Source: Holosporales bacterium (GTDB lineage: Bacteria; Pseudomonadota; Alphaproteobacteria; Paracaedibacterales; UBA11393). Taken from it: a DNA stretch of 32,106 nucleotides. This document shows, one piece after another, positions 1 to 7,569 of this stretch (its first letter is position 1; the number at the start of each line of letters is the position of its first letter). The notes under the pieces are model-generated. The model ran no database searches and was not told the origin of the DNA. It saw nothing but the letters and a program-made list of their open reading frames with translations. Made by a program: the position numbers and the translations under genes. Location of the stretch: contig DPKF01000096.1 of NCBI GenBank assembly GCA_003542655.1, positions 1-32,106 on the forward strand. The letters run 5' to 3'.

Positions 1-53
1 CAACTAGTCTGACATATAGGGCTGGGGCCGGCTACGCGACTATAGCTCAGTAA
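1..53 (+). CDS. possible 3' end of an upstream gene (16 codons, partial)
   Basis: The frame starting at base 3 is open from the window edge to a TAA at 51-53 and reads TSLTYRAGAGYATIAQ. The stretch is clearly richer in G and C than the AT-rich DNA that follows, as expected for the end of a coding region. The glycine/alternating pattern could belong to a surface or outer-membrane protein, but it is too short to identify and does not end in the aromatic residue typical of beta-barrels. It could be chance. Confidence 0.25.
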   Translation, partial: TSLTYRAGAGYATIAQ

Positions 54-114
54 ATCCGATATCTCCTTATTTTTTAACTAATTTTTAATAAAATGATGCG
101 TACTATATCTATAG

Positions 115-129
115 CACCTTTAAAAGGTG
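115..129 (+). promoter_or_regulatory. inverted repeat covering the ribosome binding site of the first gene
   Basis: CACCTTT, one A, then AAAGGTG forms a perfect 7-base inverted repeat. Its right arm contains the AAAGG that is the best Shine-Dalgarno candidate for a GTG start at 133. Folded in RNA, the outer base pairs would close over this site; as DNA it could be a small operator. Upstream, TAAAAT (89-94) and TACTAT (101-106) are possible -10 boxes, but neither has a convincing -35, so the promoter is unresolved. Confidence 0.3.
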
Positions 130-2361
130 TTTGTGATTGATATGGGGTTATATATGCTTATTGGGCCAAAACAGAATTTATATTCTAGATACGACAATAA
201 AAGAACTATTTTTTTAAAAAAAATAGTTGTCATTTATGTTCTGTTTTCGGTTGCTTATAGCGCTTTATATGCAATGACGCCATTGAAGTTGACAAAATAT
301 ACAGGTGTTCAGGGAACACTTAGCGATACAGTTTTATCTATGGTGGACGATTGGCCCCTGCTTGGTCTTCCGGAAGATAGTTATGATGTTCCAGTAGTAA
401 CAACTGATAATGAAGATAGCGACATATTTTTAAGGCATGGTGTTGTTCTTTTAAAGGCTTTGCCAACTTTTCAAACAATGGCTGAAGAAGATGATCTTGG
501 AGGTATGGATGATCTTGGAGGTATGGATGATCTTGGAGGTATGGATGATTTTGGAGGTATGGGTTCTAACACAAAAGTTTATGTGAATCTTCTCTATAAT
601 TTTACGCCCCAAATAAACGAGGATGAATTTCTTATAAATACAACAAAAGCAAATGCTTTTTTTGAATATATTTGGAATGGTGCGACAAATGATACTGTGA
701 CAGCAATATTAAATGCAATTCCAAAACCTCTATCAGATGGAACTTATTATCTCTGGAAGCTGCAATCACCATATTATATGGTAGTGGATTACAAGGCGGT
801 TAGTCAGAGTTTTTTAAAGGCGCCAATTTTAGAATCATATCCTGATCAATTAGCACAAACATTGATTGCATTACTTTTGGACCCTACACAAGTATTACTG
901 CGAAATACAATATCTGAGGTGCTTAATACTGGCGGATCTACGGCTAGCGGGTTTGGTCAAATGGGAATGATTCATATGATTGAGACAACCAATAACAGGA
1001 CAAATGTTTTTGATCATCTTCAGGCAGTTTCATTGGCATCACCGTTTACCTTTCCACTTACTATCCATTCATTGAGCTTATTAAATAGCAATAGTGTTGG
1101 TTATACACCAATAAGCGCCATACTGACCGTGCTAACAAGCGAACCTGCTTATGCTGACCTATCATTAGAAAATAAAACATTACTTTTAAACTATTGGATA
1201 AGTGCCCTTTCTAACCTTGCCATAGCAACAACTATTCAAGCTAACACAGGTAACAATGATGCTATTGCAAATGCTGTTGCAAAAGCGTTAACAACTTCAG
1301 TAACAAATGGTGTATCTACTGCTGTGACAAGTGAAATAGCTACGGCAATAACAGCGCACGATGGTCTGTCGACCGCGCATAGTGTTGAACGCGGTACAAC
1401 GGCGACTGCTGTGACAGGTGAAATAGCTACGGCAATAACAGCGCACGATGGTCTGTCGACCGCGCATAGTGTTGAACGCGGTACAACGGCGACTGCTGTT
1501 ACCGCTGAAATAGCTACTGCAATAACAGCGCACGATGGTCTGTCGACCGCGCATAGTGTTGAACGCGGTACAACGGCGACTGCTGTTACCGCTGAAATAG
1601 CTACTGCTATTACTCAATCAGGTGCAGGTGAAGCTACAGATCAAAGTGTTGCAAGCTTTATAACGCCATCATCATTATCCGGCGGGGCTGTACTATCTTT
1701 AATTTCAGGGGCATTTAATGAAAGCAGCACGAATATTGACGCCGTGATTATAACGGCTGTTCGAGAACATTTAACGAGTATATTTGGTGACGCCAATCCT
1801 TCATCTGATGATTTAAGCTTTAAGAGCGCTATTCTTCATGGCGTCGCCACGCAAATTTTAGGGGACACTTCGACCGATATTCAATCTGCGGTTATTTCAA
1901 CTGTTGCAGCTTTTATTACAAGCACTAATTCCAATGTGTTACAAACAGCAATAGCAACAGCATGTGCAAATGCACTTACAAATGCTAATACAGCGGCTGT
2001 TACAAGTGTTGGGGAAGATTTACAGCTTGCTTCACAAAACACGAGTGTTTTAGTGCCAATTATTGCAGCAGCTTTACAAAATAATCTGTCTTTGCAAACG
2101 GCGATAAAAACAATTATTGGCAATGCAATCAGAATATTAGGAGATAGGTCAACTTCATTAACAAGCATTTTAGCAGGCTTTATTGAAAATAGCTTTCCAG
2201 CATCAAGTGTTTTAGATGCTGTTGTTGCAGATATTAGCTCTGGAAACGATTCAGATCATTCTGAAGTATTGGCAGCACTTGCGCTTGCGATTGCCCCAGG
2301 TGTAACAGACGGTTCAACAAGCAATGCAACATTGCGATCTGCTATTCAGTCCTTAAATTAG
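127..2361 (+). CDS. large exported repeat protein of unknown function, first gene of the surface-protein operon
   Basis: I do not recognise a family. The open frame allows starts at GTG 127, GTG 133 (AAAGG five bases upstream) and ATG 154 (GGGG six bases upstream); the last two fit translation better. Residues 31-49 form a hydrophobic segment after two lysines and end in ALYA, a good signal-peptidase site, so export is likely. Residues 122-145 are four copies of DDLGGM (the fourth DDFGGM). Residues 403-489 are three 29-residue repeats of the type EIATAIT...HSVERGTTATAVT. The rest of the C-terminal half is rich in Ala, Thr, Ser and Val, in runs such as AIATACANALTNA, and looks helical rather than beta-solenoid. 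There is no C-terminal beta-barrel, LPXTG motif or Cys lipobox. The next gene starts 12 bases downstream, so they are probably cotranscribed. Confidence 0.8.
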   Translation: MFVIDMGLYMLIGPKQNLYSRYDNKRTIFLKKIVVIYVLFSVAYSALYAMTPLKLTKYTGVQGTLSDTVLSMVDDWPLLGLPEDSYDVPVVTTDNEDSDIFLRHGVVLLKALPTFQTMAEEDDLGGMDDLGGMDDLGGMDDFGGMGSNTKVYVNLLYNFTPQINEDEFLINTTKANAFFEYIWNGATNDTVTAILNAIPKPLSDGTYYLWKLQSPYYMVVDYKAVSQSFLKAPILESYPDQLAQTLIALLLDPTQVLLRNTISEVLNTGGSTASGFGQMGMIHMIETTNNRTNVFDHLQAVSLASPFTFPLTIHSLSLLNSNSVGYTPISAILTVLTSEPAYADLSLENKTLLLNYWISALSNLAIATTIQANTGNNDAIANAVAKALTTSVTNGVSTAVTSEIATAITAHDGLSTAHSVERGTTATAVTGEIATAITAHDGLSTAHSVERGTTATAVTAEIATAITAHDGLSTAHSVERGTTATAVTAEIATAITQSGAGEATDQSVASFITPSSLSGGAVLSLISGAFNESSTNIDAVIITAVREHLTSIFGDANPSSDDLSFKSAILHGVATQILGDTSTDIQSAVISTVAAFITSTNSNVLQTAIATACANALTNANTAAVTSVGEDLQLASQNTSVLVPIIAAALQNNLSLQTAIKTIIGNAIRILGDRSTSLTSILAGFIENSFPASSVLDAVVADISSGNDSDHSEVLAALALAIAPGVTDGSTSNATLRSAIQSLN
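204..228 (+). repeat. 25-base inverted repeat with T7/A8 homopolymer arms inside the signal peptide of gene 1
   Basis: AACTA plus seven T is followed by eight A plus TAGTT. The two 12-base arms are perfect complements with one central extra A. It lies in the codons of the lysine-containing n-region and the start of the hydrophobic core. The homopolymers are natural slippage sites, and slippage would change the frame early in the gene. Confidence 0.6.
490..561 (+). repeat. 18-base tandem repeat, four copies (DDLGGM)
   Basis: Four in-frame copies of an 18-base unit start at 490, 508, 526 and 544. The first three encode DDLGGM; the fourth has TTT for CTT and encodes DDFGGM. The array is acidic, glycine- and methionine-rich, and superficially recalls the GGM tail of GroEL. 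Copy number can vary without changing the reading frame. Confidence 0.85.
1333..1614 (+). repeat. 87-base tandem repeat, three full copies and a partial fourth
   Basis: Units start at 1333, 1420 and 1507, with a partial copy from 1594. The copies are almost identical at DNA level; differences are a few bases such as ACGGCA/ACTGCA and GACAGGT/TACCGCT. Each unit encodes 29 residues with the core HDGLSTAHSVERGT. The inner part of the unit is much richer in G and C than the surrounding gene. Near identity indicates recent duplication or ongoing gene conversion. Confidence 0.9.
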
Positions 2362-2373
2362 GGATAGATCATA

Positions 2374-5300
2374 ATGAATCAGTCCAAAAATTATTATTTA
2401 GGGATTATATTCTTTTCTGCACTCTCTGTTCTTCATGCAGATATTTACAGCGATCCTAAACAAATTGTTCAGGTAAACGGTAATAGTCTATCTAATATAC
2501 AGGCATCTTATTTAAGCGGCGCATCATCTTATGGATCGGGTTTATATAATGCAGTTATATCATCTAATGTTCCCGATTCACTTATTTTTAGTCAATGTGA
2601 CACTGTTGTTTTAAGTAACACGAACATTGCGATCAATTCCACTGTATCTATTGTTGGTGGAAATGGTGGCAGAGGAGGAGATAGCATATATACAATGGGC
2701 GGCGGCGGCGGCGGCGGCGCAACGTTTGGCGGTTTTGCTGGTACACTTGGTGGAATTGGAACAGGTAATATGAACAATCCGCCTTTTATGGGGTTTGGGG
2801 GCTTTCCTGGTACGAACGGTGCAAATGGCGGCAATGGTGGTAATGGTGCCGGTGGCGGTGGCGGTGCCATGTCACTGGGTATACTATTAGCTACAGGTGA
2901 GTTAACACAATCAAATGGTGGCGGACAAGGTGGTGGTAACATAAACGGTGGCGGTGGCGGTGGCGGTGCATCGAATGCATCAGGTATCAATCTGTGTGGG
3001 GCTGGTGGCAGTCAAACGACCGTTATCACACAAACTCCTGGTCAGTTTGGTGAAAATGGTCAAGAATCACATAATTTTTTTGGTGGATCGGCGACGGCAC
3101 TGTCGGGAACCACTGTATACTATGCAAGTGGTGGATCGGCAAAGCTTCTTAATGCTGCTGTTAATGGTGGTGGCATTACATTTTCCAGCGACCCTACTAA
3201 AGGTGGCTCTTTGGGTTCTAGTTCTGGTGTTGTAGTTACAGAAACGGCGACCATAGGCGGAACACTTTCTTCATCTGATAGCACTAGTATACCAAGCTCT
3301 ATTAACGTATTAACAACACAAGGTGCTGTTGGTGGCGGAAGTGGTGCCTGCAATGAAAACGATGCTGGGGTTACGCCCAAAACAACATATTTTATTGATG
3401 GCACGGCTCACGTTGGTGGATCTGGAGGCGACACTTCTATACAAACAAGCGAATCTAACCTATTTGGAACAGGCGGCGGTGCAAACGCTGCTGAAAGTGC
3501 AGCATGTGCTGGTGGTGGAAGCGGTGGTGGTTTTGGTATTGGCGGCGGCGGCGGCGGATTAGCTTTTAATACAAAATCATCTACAAATAAATATTTTGCA
3601 TTTGGCGGCGGTGGCGGTGGCGGCATTGGGGCAAAAGGTGGAGAAGGCTGGCAACAGGATGATGATTATGGCAGTGGTTCTGGCGGAGATGGCGGTCAAT
3701 TAGTTGTTGAAAATTTGCTTGTGCCATCAGATTTTTTGGATCGTGAACGTATTGGGCTTTCTGGTGGAAATGGGGGTAACGGGTATGGCGGCGGCGGCGG
3801 CGGTAACGGTGGTGGTACTTTTACAATAGACAACGGACAAACAGTAACCCTTAATACAGGTGCTTCATTATCTATATATGGTGGCCTTGCTGGTGCGGAT
3901 GGTTCTGGCAATCATGGTGGCAGTGGTGGCGGTATATTGAATATTGGGAATCCCTTAACAGGCAATGGAAAGTTAATTGTTGATGTAGATGCAAGCCTTA
4001 ATATTTACGCACCACTCATAGATTCTTTATCTTCTGCTGTCAACGGTGGTCTCCTCAATATATATCAAGATAGTGTCCTCACTATTAATGGACGTTTAAA
4101 CTTATCTGGACACGTTAGAGGAACAAACGTTGGCACAATTACATTTGGTTCTGATGCTACTTTTGTTACAAATGCCCAGTCTATTCAAAGTTTTAGTACG
4201 ACTTTGTTTAAAAACTCAAAGCCTCCCAAAATTATAAGTACCAATGTTTTGTATGATAATGCAACAGGAGTGCAGAGTTTACCTGCAACACATTGGATTA
4301 TACAGTCAACGGTAAACGATAATATATTAGGTCAAACTGCCTATACTTTACAAAATACGGTAACAACTATAACCGTGTTGAAGGATGCATTTCTATTTTC
4401 GACTGATACGAAGCCTTTAACCATATCTCACCTTCAAACACTTAACATGCCTTTTGGTTCTACTCTTGTTGCAAATGATGAAACACGCATTATTGGTTCT
4501 ATTATATTGGATAAATCAGCTATAATTGTTGATTCATCAAATCATTTTGCGGTACTTGGGACTATTTCCACAAATGAAAATAATTTTTCTTCAGGACTGA
4601 AGGCCAGTTGGTTAACTGCAGGATCAACACTTAAAACAACAGAAGATTTTGATATATCAAATCACTTAGTTGGCAAAACAGTAACTTGGGATGCTCAAGG
4701 TATCACGAATGCCGCTACTAACTTACCGACAACGGTTATGACAACGGCCGGTTCAACGTTAACCTATAACGGGATGGCAGATGAAAATGTTATTCTATCG
4801 GGTAGCGGCTTATTAAAGCATAGCGGTACTGGAACGCTTACAATTTCTGCGAATCCAAATAATTTAACGCAACCCGACCTTGATGTTTCAGGAAACGCTA
4901 TAACAACATCGTCATATAATAATAGTAACCCAATTACGTTATTAATTGGTAATCAAGCATCTGTTAGGGGTGCATTTAATGTTGATCAACTAACCTTTTA
5001 CGTTGATAGCTTGGCTAATACTTTAAAAGCAGGACAATTAATCCTGACAGGACTGTCTACATTACCGGGCACAATAGACATAGCATACAATCCAGATGCT
5101 ATTTATGCAGTGCCAGATTTATCATCAGGCCCGCTTACAGTTCAATCAATTATAGGTGATATAAGTTATTTAACAGTACCCTATGTACCAACTATACGAA
5201 ATAATCACTACCTTTATCAAAATTCAACAGTTTATCGTTTTGCGCTTGCAACAAATGGCACAAGCCTTGATTTACAGTTAGTGTCACATACAAATAATGT

Positions 5301-7524
5301 ATCAGACATTTTAGTGTCAAATTTTATGGCACCTTTAAATTCGTCAAGCGCCCAGTTTCTTATTTTTGATACAGGTACGCCAACCAGTGCCTTTACAGGT
5401 AATCCGGGTAATAATACGCTTAACCATTATACCATTAATTCAAATGGAGATATTTTAGATACAGATGGGCAATCTGTTATTGGTGATTTTTACACAATTG
5501 GTGGAAATGTTACCGTTCCTAATGGTACGCAGACTTATCCTTTTGGTTTAAGATTGCCTGAGAATAGTTCACTCACCATAGAAAGCAATACGACAGTCAA
5601 TGGAAACACAATTCGTCCACAAGGCGGAACCTTGTCTATTCGTGCCAGCGATTCAACCCTTCCAGCAATTATTCAAAATGATATTGATAGTGAAACAGGC
5701 TTTTTGAATTTAGACGGACATATTAACTTAAACGGCGACACATATGTTAGAAAACCTGCGCAATTTAATATTGCATCAGGAACAATCATCACTCAAGATC
5801 CATCAAAAACAATGAATTTTTACGGCAATCGACGTATAGAAAATGCTGAAATTAGAAATGGTCGTATAAATTATTTTGATGGAATTTATAACTTTAATGC
5901 CGTGAAAATGCCAGCTGTTGGGCAGCAATCGTCATTGGCAATTTATCAGGGTGCCAATACAATCAGTTCTTATACATTGGGTGGTCACGGCGCACCAGAG
6001 AACAGTCATAATGCTGTATTAATGAAACCGGAAAGTTCGTTAGCCATTACAAATCAACTAACTTTAAATAATAAGAACGTTCTTATGATTGGTTATAACC
6101 TTGAAACGTTAGGATCATTAAATCAACAAATTATAACTTACAATTCTGTTGCTGGTGGTAATCTACAAGATTCTAGTCGTTTTGATCAGGTGTGGACGCT
6201 ACTACTTACGCCAGAAGGTGCATCAGCGGGCGTTATTTATCCTGTAGATGCAACAGTTGGTCCCTATGGATTTGAGGTTACGCAGTCTGCAACAGGGGTC
6301 ACACTGCAAATTAGCAATCATGCAGGCATTAGCGCCGGTACAAATATTGATGCAATTATTGACGAGTACTTAGCTGGAAACGCAAGTCTTCGCGAGTTTG
6401 TACAATATAATAAAGAGCTGTCTTCCTATGCATCCCGTCAGATAGCTCTGGACAGCTCTTCTCCCAGTGTATATGCATCACAACAACTAACGCTTCTGGC
6501 AAATGCTGTAATAACTGCCGCAGGGGTAGCAAAGGGGTTGACGTCGACTGCTGATGCAGCTTTAAGTCAAGGTTTTACAAGCAGCCAAAGGCCATTAGGG
6601 AAATCACAGGACCAATTTCAAACTTTGATAGAAATGTTAGAAAAAAATCATTCATTTACTAGAGAAAACAGAGGAAATAAATTCTGGGTTGTACCCTTTT
6701 CACGATTTAGCCAAGGAAGGGACAGTACAGCAAAACGAGGAAAAGCTTTGGGTGTATTAACTGGGATAGAAAGTTCTTTTTTTCAAGAATTTTTAACCCT
6801 TGGTATAATGGGCGGCCTTACATCTTTAGAAGAAAAATTTTCTTTAGGTGATCTACAAAATACACAATCAAAGATAGTGAGTTTTGGCCCTTATGCATCC
6901 TACGGCATCTGGGAAGGTGGGCGCCTAGATCTGATGTACTTATACTCAAGAGGGCAGGCAGAAAACAGGGAAATTATATCTCGCTTAGGAACAACAGGGC
7001 TATATCATCATGAATATACAACAAATTCAAATATTTTTGATATGCAAATGTCGCATTTATTTAGGCTATTTGATGAAAAAGTATGGTCACTTCGTTTGAA
7101 TATTGGCCATACCTATTCAGATTCATCAAATAAATATGATAAAAATTTCTTGAATTATCTCCCACATGCGAAATCTCAACTGCTTTCTTGTTACAACAAA
7201 GAAATATATGGCGGTGTTGGTTTGCGCTTTAATCATAAAACAAATGACTATCGTTTGCGTATTACGGGGCTTTACGAATATGGCGAAACATACGTCAGCA
7301 AATCAAAAAGCTGGTCTAATGGAAAAACCCTTCAAGCAAGGCAGCAGGGTATAACGTCTATTGATTATTCTGAAGAAGAGAAAGAAAACACGCATTATGT
7401 AACGTTATCAAGCTCTTTAGATGTTAATGCAGACTGGAAGTTAGTGACAGGCTATCAAGGAAGTTTTTCTAAAAATACAACTGAAAATGGCTTTTTTCTA
7501 AAAGCAGTTTATCGTTTTCCATGA
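2374..7524 (+). CDS. type Va autotransporter with glycine-rich/beta-solenoid passenger
   Basis: A surface protein that would be exported by Sec and present its passenger through its own outer-membrane barrel. The signal peptide is residues 1-22, with cleavage after VLHA. Residues about 95-518 are glycine-rich (GGNGG and runs of up to seven Gly), followed by a long beta-solenoid-like passenger rich in Asn, Thr, Ser and short hydrophobic strands. W-module landmarks are at residues 641 (HWII) and 772 (TWDA). Residues about 1370-1425 look helical, as expected for the linker threading the barrel. Residues about 1434-1716 show alternating hydrophobic and aromatic strands (FWVVPFSRF, YASYGIWEGGRLDLMYLYS) and end AVYRFP, matching an autotransporter barrel of about 280 residues. 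The ATG is preceded by AGGGA nine bases upstream, overlapping the stop of gene 1. It is the only barrel among the five genes. The ligand or target is unknown. Confidence 0.9.
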   Translation: MNQSKNYYLGIIFFSALSVLHADIYSDPKQIVQVNGNSLSNIQASYLSGASSYGSGLYNAVISSNVPDSLIFSQCDTVVLSNTNIAINSTVSIVGGNGGRGGDSIYTMGGGGGGGATFGGFAGTLGGIGTGNMNNPPFMGFGGFPGTNGANGGNGGNGAGGGGGAMSLGILLATGELTQSNGGGQGGGNINGGGGGGGASNASGINLCGAGGSQTTVITQTPGQFGENGQESHNFFGGSATALSGTTVYYASGGSAKLLNAAVNGGGITFSSDPTKGGSLGSSSGVVVTETATIGGTLSSSDSTSIPSSINVLTTQGAVGGGSGACNENDAGVTPKTTYFIDGTAHVGGSGGDTSIQTSESNLFGTGGGANAAESAACAGGGSGGGFGIGGGGGGLAFNTKSSTNKYFAFGGGGGGGIGAKGGEGWQQDDDYGSGSGGDGGQLVVENLLVPSDFLDRERIGLSGGNGGNGYGGGGGGNGGGTFTIDNGQTVTLNTGASLSIYGGLAGADGSGNHGGSGGGILNIGNPLTGNGKLIVDVDASLNIYAPLIDSLSSAVNGGLLNIYQDSVLTINGRLNLSGHVRGTNVGTITFGSDATFVTNAQSIQSFSTTLFKNSKPPKIISTNVLYDNATGVQSLPATHWIIQSTVNDNILGQTAYTLQNTVTTITVLKDAFLFSTDTKPLTISHLQTLNMPFGSTLVANDETRIIGSIILDKSAIIVDSSNHFAVLGTISTNENNFSSGLKASWLTAGSTLKTTEDFDISNHLVGKTVTWDAQGITNAATNLPTTVMTTAGSTLTYNGMADENVILSGSGLLKHSGTGTLTISANPNNLTQPDLDVSGNAITTSSYNNSNPITLLIGNQASVRGAFNVDQLTFYVDSLANTLKAGQLILTGLSTLPGTIDIAYNPDAIYAVPDLSSGPLTVQSIIGDISYLTVPYVPTIRNNHYLYQNSTVYRFALATNGTSLDLQLVSHTNNVSDILVSNFMAPLNSSSAQFLIFDTGTPTSAFTGNPGNNTLNHYTINSNGDILDTDGQSVIGDFYTIGGNVTVPNGTQTYPFGLRLPENSSLTIESNTTVNGNTIRPQGGTLSIRASDSTLPAIIQNDIDSETGFLNLDGHINLNGDTYVRKPAQFNIASGTIITQDPSKTMNFYGNRRIENAEIRNGRINYFDGIYNFNAVKMPAVGQQSSLAIYQGANTISSYTLGGHGAPENSHNAVLMKPESSLAITNQLTLNNKNVLMIGYNLETLGSLNQQIITYNSVAGGNLQDSSRFDQVWTLLLTPEGASAGVIYPVDATVGPYGFEVTQSATGVTLQISNHAGISAGTNIDAIIDEYLAGNASLREFVQYNKELSSYASRQIALDSSSPSVYASQQLTLLANAVITAAGVAKGLTSTADAALSQGFTSSQRPLGKSQDQFQTLIEMLEKNHSFTRENRGNKFWVVPFSRFSQGRDSTAKRGKALGVLTGIESSFFQEFLTLGIMGGLTSLEEKFSLGDLQNTQSKIVSFGPYASYGIWEGGRLDLMYLYSRGQAENREIISRLGTTGLYHHEYTTNSNIFDMQMSHLFRLFDEKVWSLRLNIGHTYSDSSNKYDKNFLNYLPHAKSQLLSCYNKEIYGGVGLRFNHKTNDYRLRITGLYEYGETYVSKSKSWSNGKTLQARQQGITSIDYSEEEKENTHYVTLSSSLDVNADWKLVTGYQGSFSKNTTENGFFLKAVYRFP
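2698..2718 (+). repeat. (GGC)7 trinucleotide tract encoding seven glycines
   Basis: Seven uninterrupted GGC codons in the glycine-rich region of the autotransporter. Shorter GGC/GGT/GGA runs occur near 3541, 3604 and 3787. Length changes would be in frame and would only alter the length of a glycine loop. Confidence 0.9.
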
Positions 7525-7545
7525 GGTATGTTTAGGAGTTTTTTA

Positions 7546-7569
7546 ATGTATTTGGAGTTACAGAAATAA
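7546..7569 (+). CDS. seven-codon upstream ORF (MYLELQK) coupled to the start of gene 3
   Basis: ATG at 7546 is preceded by a strong Shine-Dalgarno AGGAG at 7534-7538, seven bases away. The frame reads MYLELQK and stops with TAA at 7567-7569, which shares its last A with the ATG of the next gene (TAATG). GGAG inside this mini-ORF (7554-7557) is also a possible, 11-base-distant site for gene 3. The arrangement fits a reinitiation leader. It could also be accidental, since the mini-ORF is so short. Confidence 0.4.
   Translation: MYLELQK

Noticed and set aside
30..60. tRNA-like start (TATAGCTCAG)
   Set aside because: The D-arm start resembles a tRNA, but no anticodon arm, T-arm motif or acceptor pairing follows.
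1333..1614. Possible CRISPR-like array
   Set aside because: The 87-base units are contiguous and coding, with no unique spacers; it is an in-frame protein repeat.
2592..3911. Minus-strand frames rich in proline opposite the glycine-rich region of gene 2
   Set aside because: They are the complement of GGN glycine codons (giving proline and alanine) and overlap a gene with signal peptide, passenger and barrel in the sense frame.
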